Shown here piece after piece: positions 1 to 10,131 of a DNA stretch of 64,000 bases. Below the pieces are notes generated by a model. It made no database searches. It was given only the letters and a program-made list of their open reading frames with translations, and had not been told where the DNA came from. Within the stretch, counting starts at the first letter, position 1; every line of letters starts with the position of its first letter. Position numbers and translations under genes: made by a program. The stretch is from Viscum album (Eukaryota; Streptophyta; Magnoliopsida; Santalales; Viscaceae), in the NCBI GenBank assembly GCA_963277665.1, contig OY728143.1, positions 535,714,394 to 535,778,393 of the forward strand. Direction: 5' to 3'.

Positions 1-712
1 GGAATTAGTTGAACTAAAGAAACAACTAGAGTAATTGAGTAATAAGGTATTTATTCGCCATAGTGTTTCTCCATGGAGAGAACATGTCCTTTTTGTTAAG
101 AAGAAATATGGAACTATGAGGTTATGTATCGACTACAGGGAAATCAATGATATAACAATAAAGAACAAGTATCCCCTACCTCGTATTGATGATTTATTTG
201 GCCAACTACATAGATCTCAATACTTTTCAAAGATTAACCTTCGATCTGGATACCATCAGTTGTGTATAAAGAAGGAAGACATTCCGAAGATAGCATTTCT
301 AACCAGGTATGGGCAATATGAGTTTACAATAATGCCTTTTGGGCTGACTAATGCACCCTCTGTATTCATGGATCTAATGAATAGATTTTTCAAGGAATAT
401 CTTGATGATTTTGTGGTGTTATTTATTGATTATATCTTGGTATACTCCAAAAGCTACGAAGATAATGAAAATCACTTTCGGATTATCCTAAAGACTCTGA
501 GAAGACATGAATTATATGGGATGTTTAGAAAGTGTGAATTCTGGTTTCAAGAGATTTCTTTTCTTGGCCATATTTTCTCTAAGGATGGGATCTCTGTTGA
601 TCTAACTAAGATAAGAGAAATACAATAATGTCCAGCACCAACGAATATAACTGAGGTATGCTATTTTATTTGTTTATTAGGTTATTATCGAAGTTTCGTC
701 CAGATTTTTTCT
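1..712 (+). pseudogene. Element A reverse transcriptase, decayed
   Basis: This is Ty3/gypsy reverse transcriptase, which would copy element RNA into DNA inside the virus-like particle. The reading frame runs from about base 2 through the fingers region ([11 protein letters not shown] near residue 30), the palm ([12 protein letters not shown]) and the primer-grip side ([14 protein letters not shown]). The catalytic FIDD box reads FIDY: codon 431-433 is TAT, so the second catalytic aspartate is lost. In-frame stops lie at 32-34 and 626-628. Bases 629-712 continue the thumb ([13 protein letters not shown]) in the same frame. The best match within the window is element E's RT at 28,019-28,978. 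The 5' part of this gene is absent here; bases 1-31 reappear at 8,751-8,780. Confidence 0.93.
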
Positions 713-1205
713 CGGATGGCTGACCCATTAACAAAGATCACATGTAAAGGGGTTAAATGTGTTTTTAAAAAAGAGTGTGAAGAAGGTTTTGAAGAACTGA
801 AGAGAAAATTAATCAATCCTCCTATTTTGACTCTACCATCGAGAAATGACATGTTTGTTATTTATAGTGATGCATCGAAGAAAGGACTTATTTGTGTCCT
901 TTTGAAAAATGATAGAGTTATTACTTATGCATCACGACAGCTGGAAATTCATGAGGAAAACTATCCTACTCAAGATCTTGAGTTAGTTACTATAATCTTT
1001 ACTTTCAAGATATGGAGACACTATCTCTATGGTGAAAAATGTGAGATTTATACTAATCACAAGAGATTGAAGTATATTTTCTTATAGAAAGAAATCAACA
1101 TGAGGAAAAGTAGATGTATTGAACTACTCAAGGATTATGATTGTATGATACACTACCACCCGGGGAAGGAAAATAAGGTGGAAGATTCTTTGAGCAGAAA
1201 AAAAT
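713..1205 (+). pseudogene. Element A RNase H, decayed
   Basis: This is Ty3/gypsy RNase H, which degrades the RNA strand during reverse transcription. It follows RT in the same frame. Visible motifs are IYSDASKKG (first catalytic aspartate), [22 protein letters not shown] and [12 protein letters not shown], where element E has [11 protein letters not shown], so a second acidic position reads Asn. The YHPG and SLSRK motifs follow. A stop interrupts it at 1,085-1,087. The frame is lost at a run of A's near 1,198-1,204, after which pol continues in another frame. Non-functional. Confidence 0.9.
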
Positions 1206-2708
1206 CATGGAGTTTTTAATGTGATGAGAATTGAAAGTGATCCTATTTTCATGGATCTAGTGAAGATGGATATGGGAATTACCATGGAAGGTGAAACCTC
1301 GATACTTTTTCAAATGGTTGCCAAACCATATTTACAAGAAAGGATAAAGAGTTCTCAGACCGATGATGAAGATATTAAAAGGATGATTAAAGCTATGAAT
1401 GATGGTATATTGAGTGAATTTTTGAATGAAGAAGGAATTTTGAAATTTGGGAAGTGACTTTATGTTCTGGATATACCTAATCTTAAAAGGGAATTGTTAG
1501 ATGATGCTTATAGTTCCAATTTCCCTATACACCCTGGGAGCACCAAAATGTATAGATATTTGAAGGAACATTTTTGGTGGGACAACATGAAGAGGGAGAT
1601 TGATGATTTTGTGTCAAGATGTATGGTTAGTCAACAAGTGAAAGATGGAAGGCAACAGCCTGGAGGAGTCATGCAACCTCTTCCCATACCGTAATGGAAA
1701 TGGGACAATATTATGATGGACTTTGTCATGGCGCTACCAAAGACTCCTAAAAGGAACGATGCAATATGGGTTATTGTTGATCGTCTTACCAAGTCAGCAC
1801 ATTTTCTTACTATAAGAGAAGATCTACAACTGGAACGTCTAGCAAGACTATATATTAATGAAGTTGTGAGACTTCATGGAGTACCCCTATCGATTGTTTC
1901 TGATTGTGATCCCCATTTTACTTCAAGATTCTAGAAAAGTCTTCAGAAAGCCCTGGATACTGAACTCTGTTTCACCACTGCTTACCACCCCCAAACAGAT
2001 GGACAATCAGATCAGACTCTTCAACCCTTAAAAGACATGTTCAGATCATGCTCACTTGACTTTCAGGGTATGTGGGATCAATATTTACCTCTGGTGGAAT
2101 TTTTCTATAACAATAGCTTCCATTCAAGTATTCGGATGGCACCATATGAAGCATTATATGGAAAGAGATGTCGCACACCAACCTGTTTGGATGACGTTGG
2201 TGAAAGAAAACTAGTAGGCTCAGAACTAGTGGTGTAAACGATGGAAAAGGTAAAGGTAATCCAAAACCACATCAAAGAAGCTCAAATTAGGCAGAAGATC
2301 TATGCCGATAATCGAAGGAAGGATTTGGAATTTCATGTAGGAGATCATGTTTTCGTGAAGGTATCTCCATGGAAGGGAGTTATACGTTTCGGTAAGAAGG
2401 GTAAATTGATTCCCAGGTATATCGGACCATTAAAAATTATAGAATGAATTGGGGTTGTAGCTTACCATTTGGAAATGCCTCCATGTATCTCCAAAGTTCG
2501 CGATGTGTTCCACGTATAACTATTGAGAAAGTACATGTCTGACCCATCACATGTACTCACATATGAGGAATTAGAACTGGAACCTGATCTGTCTTATTGG
2601 AAAGAGCCCATCAGGATTCTTGATACAAGAGAACAAGTGCTGAGAAACTGGATGACTCGTCTCGTAAAAGTTCTATGGAGAAACCAAAAAATGGAAGAGG
2701 CAACGTGA
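1206..2708 (+). pseudogene. Element A integrase and chromodomain-like tail
   Basis: This is Ty3/gypsy integrase, which would insert cDNA into the host genome. After the frameshift near 1,200 all pieces lie in one frame, cut by stops (for example 1,455-1,457, 1,692-1,694, 1,932-1,934, 2,235-2,237). The zinc-binding HHCC region lies at about 1,500-1,650; its last Cys is Ser (CMVSQQVK). The core starts at MMDFVMALP (1,713) and includes [10 protein letters not shown]. The third catalytic residue, Glu in this family, reads Asp (TDGQSDQT, about 2,000). The tail has the GKKGKLIPRYIGP motif and VKVLWRNQKMEEAT at about 2,665-2,706, a chromodomain-like end. The stop before WKWD (1,692) is at the same codon as in element E. 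Confidence 0.92.
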
Positions 2709-2804
2709 GAACCCAAGGAACTTATGATGAAGAATCACCCAAGTATTTTCATGCGGTATTATTCTAGAAATTTTGAGGATGAAATTATTTAAAGGAGGGG
2801 AGAA
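2709..2804 (+). other. Element A 3' untranslated end and polypurine tract
   Basis: After pol comes a family-conserved stretch (gaaattttgaggatgaaatt), also seen in elements B, C and E next to their LTRs. The polypurine tract AAAGGAGGGGAGA at 2,791-2,803 would prime plus-strand DNA synthesis; the LTR begins at 2,805. Confidence 0.85.
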
Positions 2805-4349
2805 TGTAACACCCCAAGCTTCCATAGTACGTTTCTCATTGAATATTATAGTAGTGTGTGTTGTATGCAACTTCGAGTTTTAACACACACCACAACCAAT
2901 AAAACTAGCCGTTATGAATAGTAATACCAACATTTTGAAATTTTATAAATTTTAACATTCAAAATGGACTTCATTTTTGGATTCATAATATCTAAATTAG
3001 CTTAGAATTAATTTTTGGTATTTTTCTAAAAACATTCAATTTTTGATGAATAGTGAAAAAAACACTAAGTTATAGTTTAAAACCGAATTTTTATTTTAAT
3101 AATTATTTATTTTATTTAAATTTAATTAAGGTAAAAATAGATACATAATACCTATATAAGTTCAATTTAATTCATTGGATTTAGTTTAGAATAATTTTAG
3201 ATATATAAAAAATTTATTGAACTTTTCCCCGTCTTTTACCCACGTACTAGGAGAATTTAAACATTCACATAAAACATAATTACTGATTTTATGAGTGGAA
3301 TTTTAAAAATCCGAGAGACATGGTTAATATCAAGTAGTAAAATTTAGTTCAATAAGATAAAATTAATTTGTGGTGAATAGTAACTTTTTACTTTTATTTG
3401 CCACGGTTAAAAGTAAATAGGGTAATTAAGGGTAAAAATAATATTAATATTACCCTAATGCATGTACTAATTCTATTGTAAAAGTGTATCTAGACCAACA
3501 ACAACCTTTGGAATAAAATATTATCATTTAGGTCCACTTGGATTAGATTAGGAAATTTATTATTATTTAATTCAAAGAAGAGTTAAAAGAGTTAAAATCA
3601 AAGTTTAATAACTAAAACATTTTTAATATAGAGATATACATAAGATAAATTTGATTATAAATATTAGTTATAAATATAAAATCATTTCCTACATAATGGT
3701 ATTTTATTTATAATTTTTAAAAATTAAATAATGTAATTTATTTATGACACAATGGTGATGCGGTAATTACCTAATTAATGAAATATTAAAATAATTAATA
3801 TTATAAATATCAAAATAAAGGTAATTTGAGACTTTTAATGAATTCCAATAATTTTATTGGTTAATATGGAATATTAGGATAGGTTATATAAATTTTATTC
3901 GAAGTAATAATGCTGTAATGAAATTATCAAAAACAAAATACCCAATAGTGTCAAAATTGACATAAAAGAGTTTTTAAAACAAATATTATATTATTAATTG
4001 ATATTTTATTCCTAAAAATATACGGTTCTGCCAAAGAAATTATATCATGATAGGTGTATCATTAATGGACCACTTGGGGTATCTTAGATGTATATAGTAA
4101 GTTTATTATCTATATAATATAAAAATACAAAGAGACATGGTAAATGTCAAACTATTTAACTAAGAGTTAAATATAAATGATAAGGTTAATATTGTGACAC
4201 AAACCTATCTAAAATCTGTTGGTTGAAATTAATTAGACCCATCCCCATGTTAACCTTTAAATAATCCACTTTATAGCCATTATAAACCGAATATGAATTT
4301 ATTATAAAATAATATTTCTATCTTTTCCAAAGGTGGCTCTCACCCTTCT

Positions 4350-4357
4350 TATAAAAG
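4350..4357 (+). promoter_or_regulatory. TATA box of LTR-A
   Basis: TATAAAAG followed by GGCACTCCCC. The same TATAAAAGGG(C/G) arrangement occurs at the matching position in LTR-D and, on the minus strand, in the three LTR-B copies. The transcription start is inferred about 30 bases downstream. Confidence 0.75.
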
Positions 4358-4527
4358 GGCACTCCCCATTCTCTCTAATTTACACCTTCAAAGCCTTTTG
4401 TATCAGCCAAAACCTGCCCAAATATTCTCTCAACTGACCTCACTCATACCTAGATTCCTTAGTTCTATCATAAATCCAACCTAAGGAGCCCTTTTGATCA
4501 AATAAAAAGGAAGAACCCGATTAAGAG

Positions 4528-5211
4528 GTAATGTTTTCACCACCCTCTTTCAAGTTCCTTTCTTCTTCAACTTGTTCTTTCTTTGTTATTCCAATTATAA
4601 AATAAAAACTCTAGAATCTTTTATATACTATTATTTTATTATCAATATGGTATAACAATATTCATTAATCTATCCATACTTTATATGAAATGTCACCATA
4701 CGTGCGTATATACGGCTTACCGTCTCCACGTCGTGGTGTAATTGTTATTCAAAACATTATTATTTAGATGGTTATAATAATGATATGTAATTAATGTAAA
4801 TAATAAATATAATGTGATAATTATTCTGTATATATTATATACCATCCAATTATATATTATTTTAATATCAAAAAAATTATATTGTCGCTCGTGCGTACGT
4901 ATGGATTACCATCTCCACGAACGCGATGAGATTCATTCCCCATTGACTCCATTCAAGACTAAATTTCATTTGATGATTAAAAACAATTTTTAGATACATG
5001 ATATCATTATGGATATGAATAATATACATCCCATACATAAAAAATATGGCTCACATAACAAAGAATATAAAGTTGAATAAATCAGTTAACTCCCGAAACG
5101 ATGATATACTAAGATATTATTAACAATCAATGTTTAATGATCATATCTGATATCATATTAATTTATATGATTATTGTATAATTTAATAACAATTATTTTA
5201 CAATTATACAG
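4528..5211 (+). other. Predicted leader intron 1 of LTR-A
   Basis: The donor reads AAGAG|GTAATG and the acceptor ATTATACAG|GAG, giving 684 bp. The same donor (AGAG|GTAATC) and acceptor (CTATACAG|G) occur in LTR-B. Solo LTR-D has the two exon ends directly joined (AAGAAGAG then GAGCTT) with nothing between. The intron holds two copies of the ACGT-core motif at 4,697-4,740 and 4,884-4,920. Splicing is inferred from comparison, not shown. Confidence 0.65.
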
Positions 5212-5247
5212 GAGTTTAACGTACCCTAAACCAAGAAAAAGTATAAG
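5212..5247 (+). other. Predicted 36-nt leader microexon, LTR-A
   Basis: The interval between acceptor TACAG and donor AAG|GTAAGG is exactly 36 nt. It begins GAGTTTAACG and ends TATAAG. Aligned intervals of the same length occur in LTRs B, C and F (both duplicate copies where present) and, with the upstream exon fused on, in LTR-D. Confidence 0.65.
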
Positions 5248-6299
5248 GTAAGGGTTTATTCCACAATCTCTTCATTATCTGAGGTTCTTTATACGTAATT
5301 ATATACTGGGACCTCTTCATCATCCACATCCATGTTTCTTAAAAATGTATTTCAAATCATTATTACAATTTTATAGACTATGTTTTAAAGTCATTTATAC
5401 AACTGTTGAATTTTTATAAGATGTTTATAAAGGAATATTTCCGTATCTTTCCAAACAAGGTCCTTTTTAACATTTTCGACAAAATTAAGGTAAGAATATA
5501 TTTTTTAACTTATACGACAGGTGCGGCCATTTTCTACCATTATAAAATTGTCAAAGCATCCCTTACAAGATTATAAGAATATTTTAAAATTAAATGTTCT
5601 ATTTTATAATTATGGGTCTTTTAAATGATTTCAAAAAAAGAGATATTTCTCTCAAATAGTTTTCATTTCATCTATGTCAACATCCTTTGACAGATTTTAT
5701 GCTTATTTGAAGTTGATTTATTATAATATAAAACATCCACATTGTATTGAATGTTTTTTTATATGTTTGACTGTGGATGTGTTATTTTTATACCATTCAT
5801 GGTTTATGGAGAAAGTATTGACATTTCATGTGCTAGATTTAATGTGAATGTTTATGTTATGTTTAAACCTGTTCATATGAGGAATGAATTGGACTTAATA
5901 AGTGACGGGTGGAGCCCTCTATAGCTCTTAGATGCATCGATAGGTTTCATGAGACAAACTAGTGTATTGGAACAAGGCCTTGACAAAATATTATTTGTAA
6001 TCTTGGTACAAGGCCTTGACTATGTGGTTATGATAGTTTGACATTATGATTTCCATCATTATGAAAGTTGTTATTGATATTGCATGTGATTATTAGACTA
6101 GTATAATATCCATGTGAATAAGTAAATGGAATTATTTCATTTTATTTCTACCATATTATTCTGATGTTTAAGTCTAAAAGTATTTTGTTTTAGTTATACA
6201 TTACCCTAAATGTTTATGCTTATTTATGAAAGTTTTTGCTATATTGTTATCCTTACTGGGCATTTGAGCTCTCCCCTTTCTATGTTTTATTTTTCCCAG
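5248..6299 (+). other. Predicted leader intron 2 of LTR-A
   Basis: Donor GTAAGGG at 5,248 and acceptor TTTTTCCCAG|G ending at 6,299, length 1,052 bp. LTR-D has the same pair 1,056 bp apart, LTR-B 1,097 and LTR-E about 966. Inside are two copies of the palindrome CAAGGCCTTG near 5,975-6,030 and a GAGC/GCTC hairpin near 5,912, at the position where other families carry hairpin arrays. Confidence 0.6.
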
Positions 6300-6538
6300 G
6301 ATGTGAAGAAGTAATTTATGAATGACCTAGAGCGATAGTATGAGGGGATATGAGTGTGGACTATGGATACTATGTTGTTGTATTTTTCATTTAATATTGT
6401 AATGTAAACTATATGAATGTATCTAGTGATTCCAAGGATACTAAACTAATCGGTCCTTCGGGACTTGATCTTTTGTGATCATTCCAATGTTATGTAATAA
6501 TGCCCCGACTCTGGGTAACTGGGGTTGGGACGTTACAG

Positions 6539-6552
6539 TTGGTATCAGAGGA
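6539..6552 (+). other. Primer-binding site of element A
   Basis: TTGGTATCAGAGG lies one base after the LTR. It matches the initiator tRNA-Met primer sequence usual for plant Ty3/gypsy elements. Confidence 0.9.
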
Positions 6553-6669
6553 TGTTTAGTAAAAACATTGGGAGCTAGATTAAGATAAACTCTGATTAGA
6601 GCACATAGACCTAAGATAGACTTTAAGGATTATTATAGAAGAACTTCCAAGAATTTTGGTGTTGTATAG

Positions 6670-6860
6670 ATTTTTTGAATTTTCTAAGCAATACATCCCT
6701 ATCTGGATACGAGCTGGTAGAGGCATCTCTGGCACAGATGTACCTAGGGGTAAAACTCGAAAACACCACTTTGAGCTAGACTCGTAGGAGAACTGATGCA
6801 TGACAATGGGCCTTGTGGCACTCTTGGTTACGACACTCCTGGGGGATATGCTTAGGATAA
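6670..6860 (+). other. Conserved untranslated leader between PBS and gag (A)
   Basis: This stretch is far better conserved with element E (30,735-30,925, minus strand) than the gag that follows. Blocks such as GGATACGAGC.GGTAGAGGC and GACAATGGGCCTTG match almost base for base. In E it can be read as a 60-codon ORF, but in A a one-base difference breaks that frame. Conservation as RNA, for example a packaging or primer-binding structure, is therefore more likely than protein. Confidence 0.6.
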
Positions 6861-7039
6861 TTCTCATTTTCTTTACAAATAATTATGAAGGGTTTATGAG
6901 TATATACTTCCACAAAGAAAACATTTTTTATGATTATGGATTATATCCATAAATAAGTTCAATTTATGTTAAGTGTTTTACAAGCATGGAATTATGTATT
7001 TTGATTCATAAACTGATCTAGTTTATGCCATTGTTTAGA

Positions 7040-8218
7040 AATGGAGCCTAGTGGATGAAATGGAAACTGTATCAATGCACGTACTCCATGTAGCGATTTC
7101 CCTCCCGCACAAGATAGTTATAGTGGAGCTGGTGATGCAACTGGTTCTGATCAGCTAATCACCATACTGGGACAACTCACTCAGATTATGAATTATTACC
7201 TTACCCGTATGGAGCACCTAGATCCACAATGTGGAGGATCAATGTTAGATCGCTTCATGAAGCAACAAACACCAACATTAAATGGGAGTAAAAATCACTT
7301 TGTAGCTGAGTAATGAGTAAATTCCTTAGAGAAAATATTCCAGGCCTTGGGGAGTAGTGAAAGGGAAAAAGTTATCATGGCATTTTACCAACTCACTGGA
7401 GATGTTGATCAATGGTGGTCATTGATTAAAAACACAAAGAAAGATGATTAATTATAAAATATGGAATGGGGGAGTTCAAGGAGATTTTTTTAGAAAAATA
7501 CTTTCCTCGTGACCATCGAGCAGATATGGGAAGGCAATTTCTGAGTTGGAGGCAAAAGGAGGATGATAATGTTGCAAAGTATGAGGCTACCTTTACAAGG
7601 TTAGAGAGGTATGCTGCATAATATATACGTAAACCAAGAAGAAAGATTGATCATTTATTTTATGGGTTAAAACCGTTTCTCCGTCGAGCATTAGTCTCAC
7701 AAACATTCTAGTTGTACGAAGATATTGTCTCATGTGCTATCAAGACATAAAATGAATTCTCTATGTCTTATAATTTTAAAGCAAAGAAATAGAAGAAGAG
7801 ATCCGTTGATCACTCTGGAAATGGAAATAAGGGGAAGAAGGGAAAAGTTGAATATCTATCCTGTAGTAAATATGGGATGAAACACCCTGATACTTGATTG
7901 AATGGAATGGGATTCTATTACAAGTGTGGTGAAAAAGGACACCAAACTCATGATTTTAAGGGGAAGAAAGAAGATTCTGATTTTCAATGATACAACTGCA
8001 GGGAGATGGGACATTATGCAAATGAAAGACCTAAGTGTCAGGGGAACATACCTCAGAAAAGGCCAAGGGGTCCAGGCCAAGCTTATGCTATCACTACTGC
8101 GGAGGTAGAATCTCCGAAAGACATGGTGGTAGGTAATTTAATGGCCTATTCATGTTTAGAAAATGCATTATTTGATTCTGGATCATCGAATTGTTTCATA
8201 TCTTTCCAGTTTTCTTAG
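7040..8218 (+). pseudogene. Element A gag and protease, decayed
   Basis: This is the structural gag protein followed by retropepsin-type protease. Gag starts at ATG 7,040 (MEPSG), with a stop five codons later. LDRFMKQQTPTLNG and WSLIKNTK mark the capsid side. Frameshifts near 7,450 and 7,600 break the middle. Zinc-knuckle remnants appear at about 7,850-8,040: YKCGEKGHQTHDF and YNCREMGHYANERP, with several Cys replaced. The protease active site LFDSGSSNCFIS is intact around D-S-G at 8,174-8,182; the frame ends at 8,216-8,218. The same domain order occurs in E. Confidence 0.9.
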
Positions 8219-8780
8219 AAAATTAGATATTTCCAATTTGATTTAAAAAGGAATTTGTCAGTCAATACTTCTAAGGGAAGAATCATTGCAACAATGTTTT
8301 GTGAATCAGCCCCCATTAGAGCACATAAATGTTCTTTATCTGTGGATCTCATTTTCATACTTATGATTTAATTTGATATAATCCTCAGTATGGATTGAAA
8401 TTAGGACCATGATGCAAAAATTTATTATAAGAAGAAGGACGTTACTATTTTTGATAGTGATGATAAGGAACACCTTATCTTTAGATCGGAATCATCACCA
8501 CCTAATTATTACCTAGATCTAACTCCAGTATCTCAACTAAATTTAATTATTGGGGATAAATATAATGAAATGACTCTGGGTGGGGAAAGTAATGTTCAAA
8601 TAGAGGATGTACCAATTGTGAGAGAATATGTTTATGTGTTTCCAGAATATTTACATGGACATCCTCTAGAATGAGAAATTTAGTTTTACATTGATTTAAT
8701 TCATGGTTTAAGGCATATATCAAAGAACCCTTATAGAATATCAATTGTGTAATTAGTTGAACTAAAGAAACAACTAGAGG
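8219..8780 (+). pseudogene. Element A protease-RT linker, truncated at 8,780
   Basis: The pol region between protease and RT, with many stops. Pieces align with element E's linker: VPIVREYVYVFPEYLHGHPL near 8,610 and HISKNPYRISIV followed by ELKKQLE near 8,715-8,778. Homology stops abruptly at 8,780, where LTR-B sequence begins. The last 29 bases (8,752-8,780) equal bases 3-31 of the window, so the RT reading continues seamlessly at base 32. Confidence 0.85.
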
Positions 8781-9033
8781 GTTAAAAATATATTCTTCTC
8801 GTACTTTTGCCGGAAAAGTTGAAAATTACCTTATATGGTAAAAAAATAAAGATTCCTTCTATAATACAAAGTAAAAGTCAAAGAGGGGTAAAAATGACCT
8901 TAAAAATACATGTAAGAATATTAAACAATTTATGAAAAACATTTTTATGGACATGGATGAAAAATATAACCCCGTCAAATACTTACATATAAGTAATCTC
9001 GTATAAAACTGAGATTGCAAAATTATCCCTTGC

Positions 9034-9069
9034 CTTATGTACAATTTCTTCTGTATGTGTCTGAGACAC
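9034..9069 (-). other. Predicted 36-nt microexon, LTR-B 3' copy
   Basis: Flanked by CTATACAG on the 5' side and GCAAGGG on the 3' side (minus strand); GT has become GC. The length matches the other copies exactly. Confidence 0.6.
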
Positions 9070-9371
9070 CTGTATAGTGGGTATAAACATATTATTAAAT
9101 AATAAAAGAACCATAATAATATTTATGATAACATATATGATTCACTTATGACTTTATATTACCCGTTATTTTGTCAATTCCATGTTAAAGTAGCTTTTTG
9201 GATAAAATCGTTTCATTTATCATACGTGTTTGGACTTCTTTTTCTTTATAATATTATTACTTATATCATGATTTACTTAATTTCAGAATGTAAAACATGA
9301 TTTATAAATCATATATATTGATTATATATATACATAATGGATAGATAAATGAAATGAAACACACCGTTTAT

Positions 9372-9785
9372 AGAGATGGTAGGTCGTACATACGCATGAA
9401 CGTTGTTTTCCATTCTTTATTGACTTGAAAGGAAGTAAGTGGATGAAATATATATATATATAAATATAGTAGAATTGTTATGTCATTTATATCCTTATTC
9501 TTCATTTTATATACTTTATAATCATTCTTGGATGGTTAACATGGAGAATGAATCTCATCGTGTCGTGGAAACGGTAATTCGTACGTACGCACGAGCGATG
9601 ATATCATTCCCATAATTATTAAATGGAATTGGAGTGGATGATATAAAATATAATAATTAGTATCATGTTATAATGACAATATATAGTTATTCTTAACACC
9701 ATTTTACCCATCCAATTAAGGTGGTGGTGGAAATACAGATTACACCACGGCGTGGAGACGGTATTCCGTACGTACGCACGTGCGG
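9372..9785 (-). repeat. Three spaced ACGT-core motifs in LTR-B intron 1
   Basis: Copies at about 9,372-9,402, 9,561-9,600 and 9,746-9,785, spaced 190 bases apart. On the plus strand each reads like GGAGACGGTA, two bases, then CCGTACGTACGCACG. The copy at 9,746 contains two overlapping perfect palindromes, CGTACGTACG and CGCACGTGCG, the latter with a G-box CACGTG at 9,777-9,782. These are GC-rich islands in AT-rich DNA. They recur in LTR-A, F and C. Confidence 0.8.
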
Positions 9786-10123
9786 TGATTTCATTTTTCT
9801 GTAGGATGGATAGAAGGTGAAATGGGGTTGTTTCGTATTTATAATAAAATATCAGTATATTATTTTTACTGATTTTATTACTTTATAATGAAACAACTAA
9901 AGAAGAGGAAGTAGAAGAATAATGAAACTTGAAAGCATCGGTAGAAGAGATTACCTCTTCTTCGACGTGCCACCTCTTAACCTCCACTTAGCGCACTAAA
10001 GTTGGTCATTAAAGAAGACAACAATCTCTAGTCAGTTTCTAAGGAAGTGGAGAATTGAAATGTGCAGGTTTTTTCCAAGCATGAAGGTTCAATTTTGTGT
10101 GAAGAGGAGAGGGAGGAGGTGCC

Positions 10124-10131
10124 CTTTTATA
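10124..10131 (-). promoter_or_regulatory. TATA box of LTR-B (3' copy)
   Basis: TATAAAAG on the minus strand, followed by GGCACCTCC, matching LTR-A and LTR-D. Confidence 0.7.

Larger units (their letters stand above)
2805..6537 (+). repeat. LTR of element A (3,733 bp)
   Basis: This long terminal repeat starts TGTAACACCCC directly after the polypurine tract and ends GGGACGTTACA, followed by one base and the primer-binding site. It is therefore the 3' LTR for the pol on its left and the 5' LTR for the gag on its right. It contains a TATA box (4,350) and the predicted leader introns and microexon listed separately. U3 is about 1.5 kb and very AT-rich with no convincing ORF. It is related to LTRs B, D and F. 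Confidence 0.93.
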
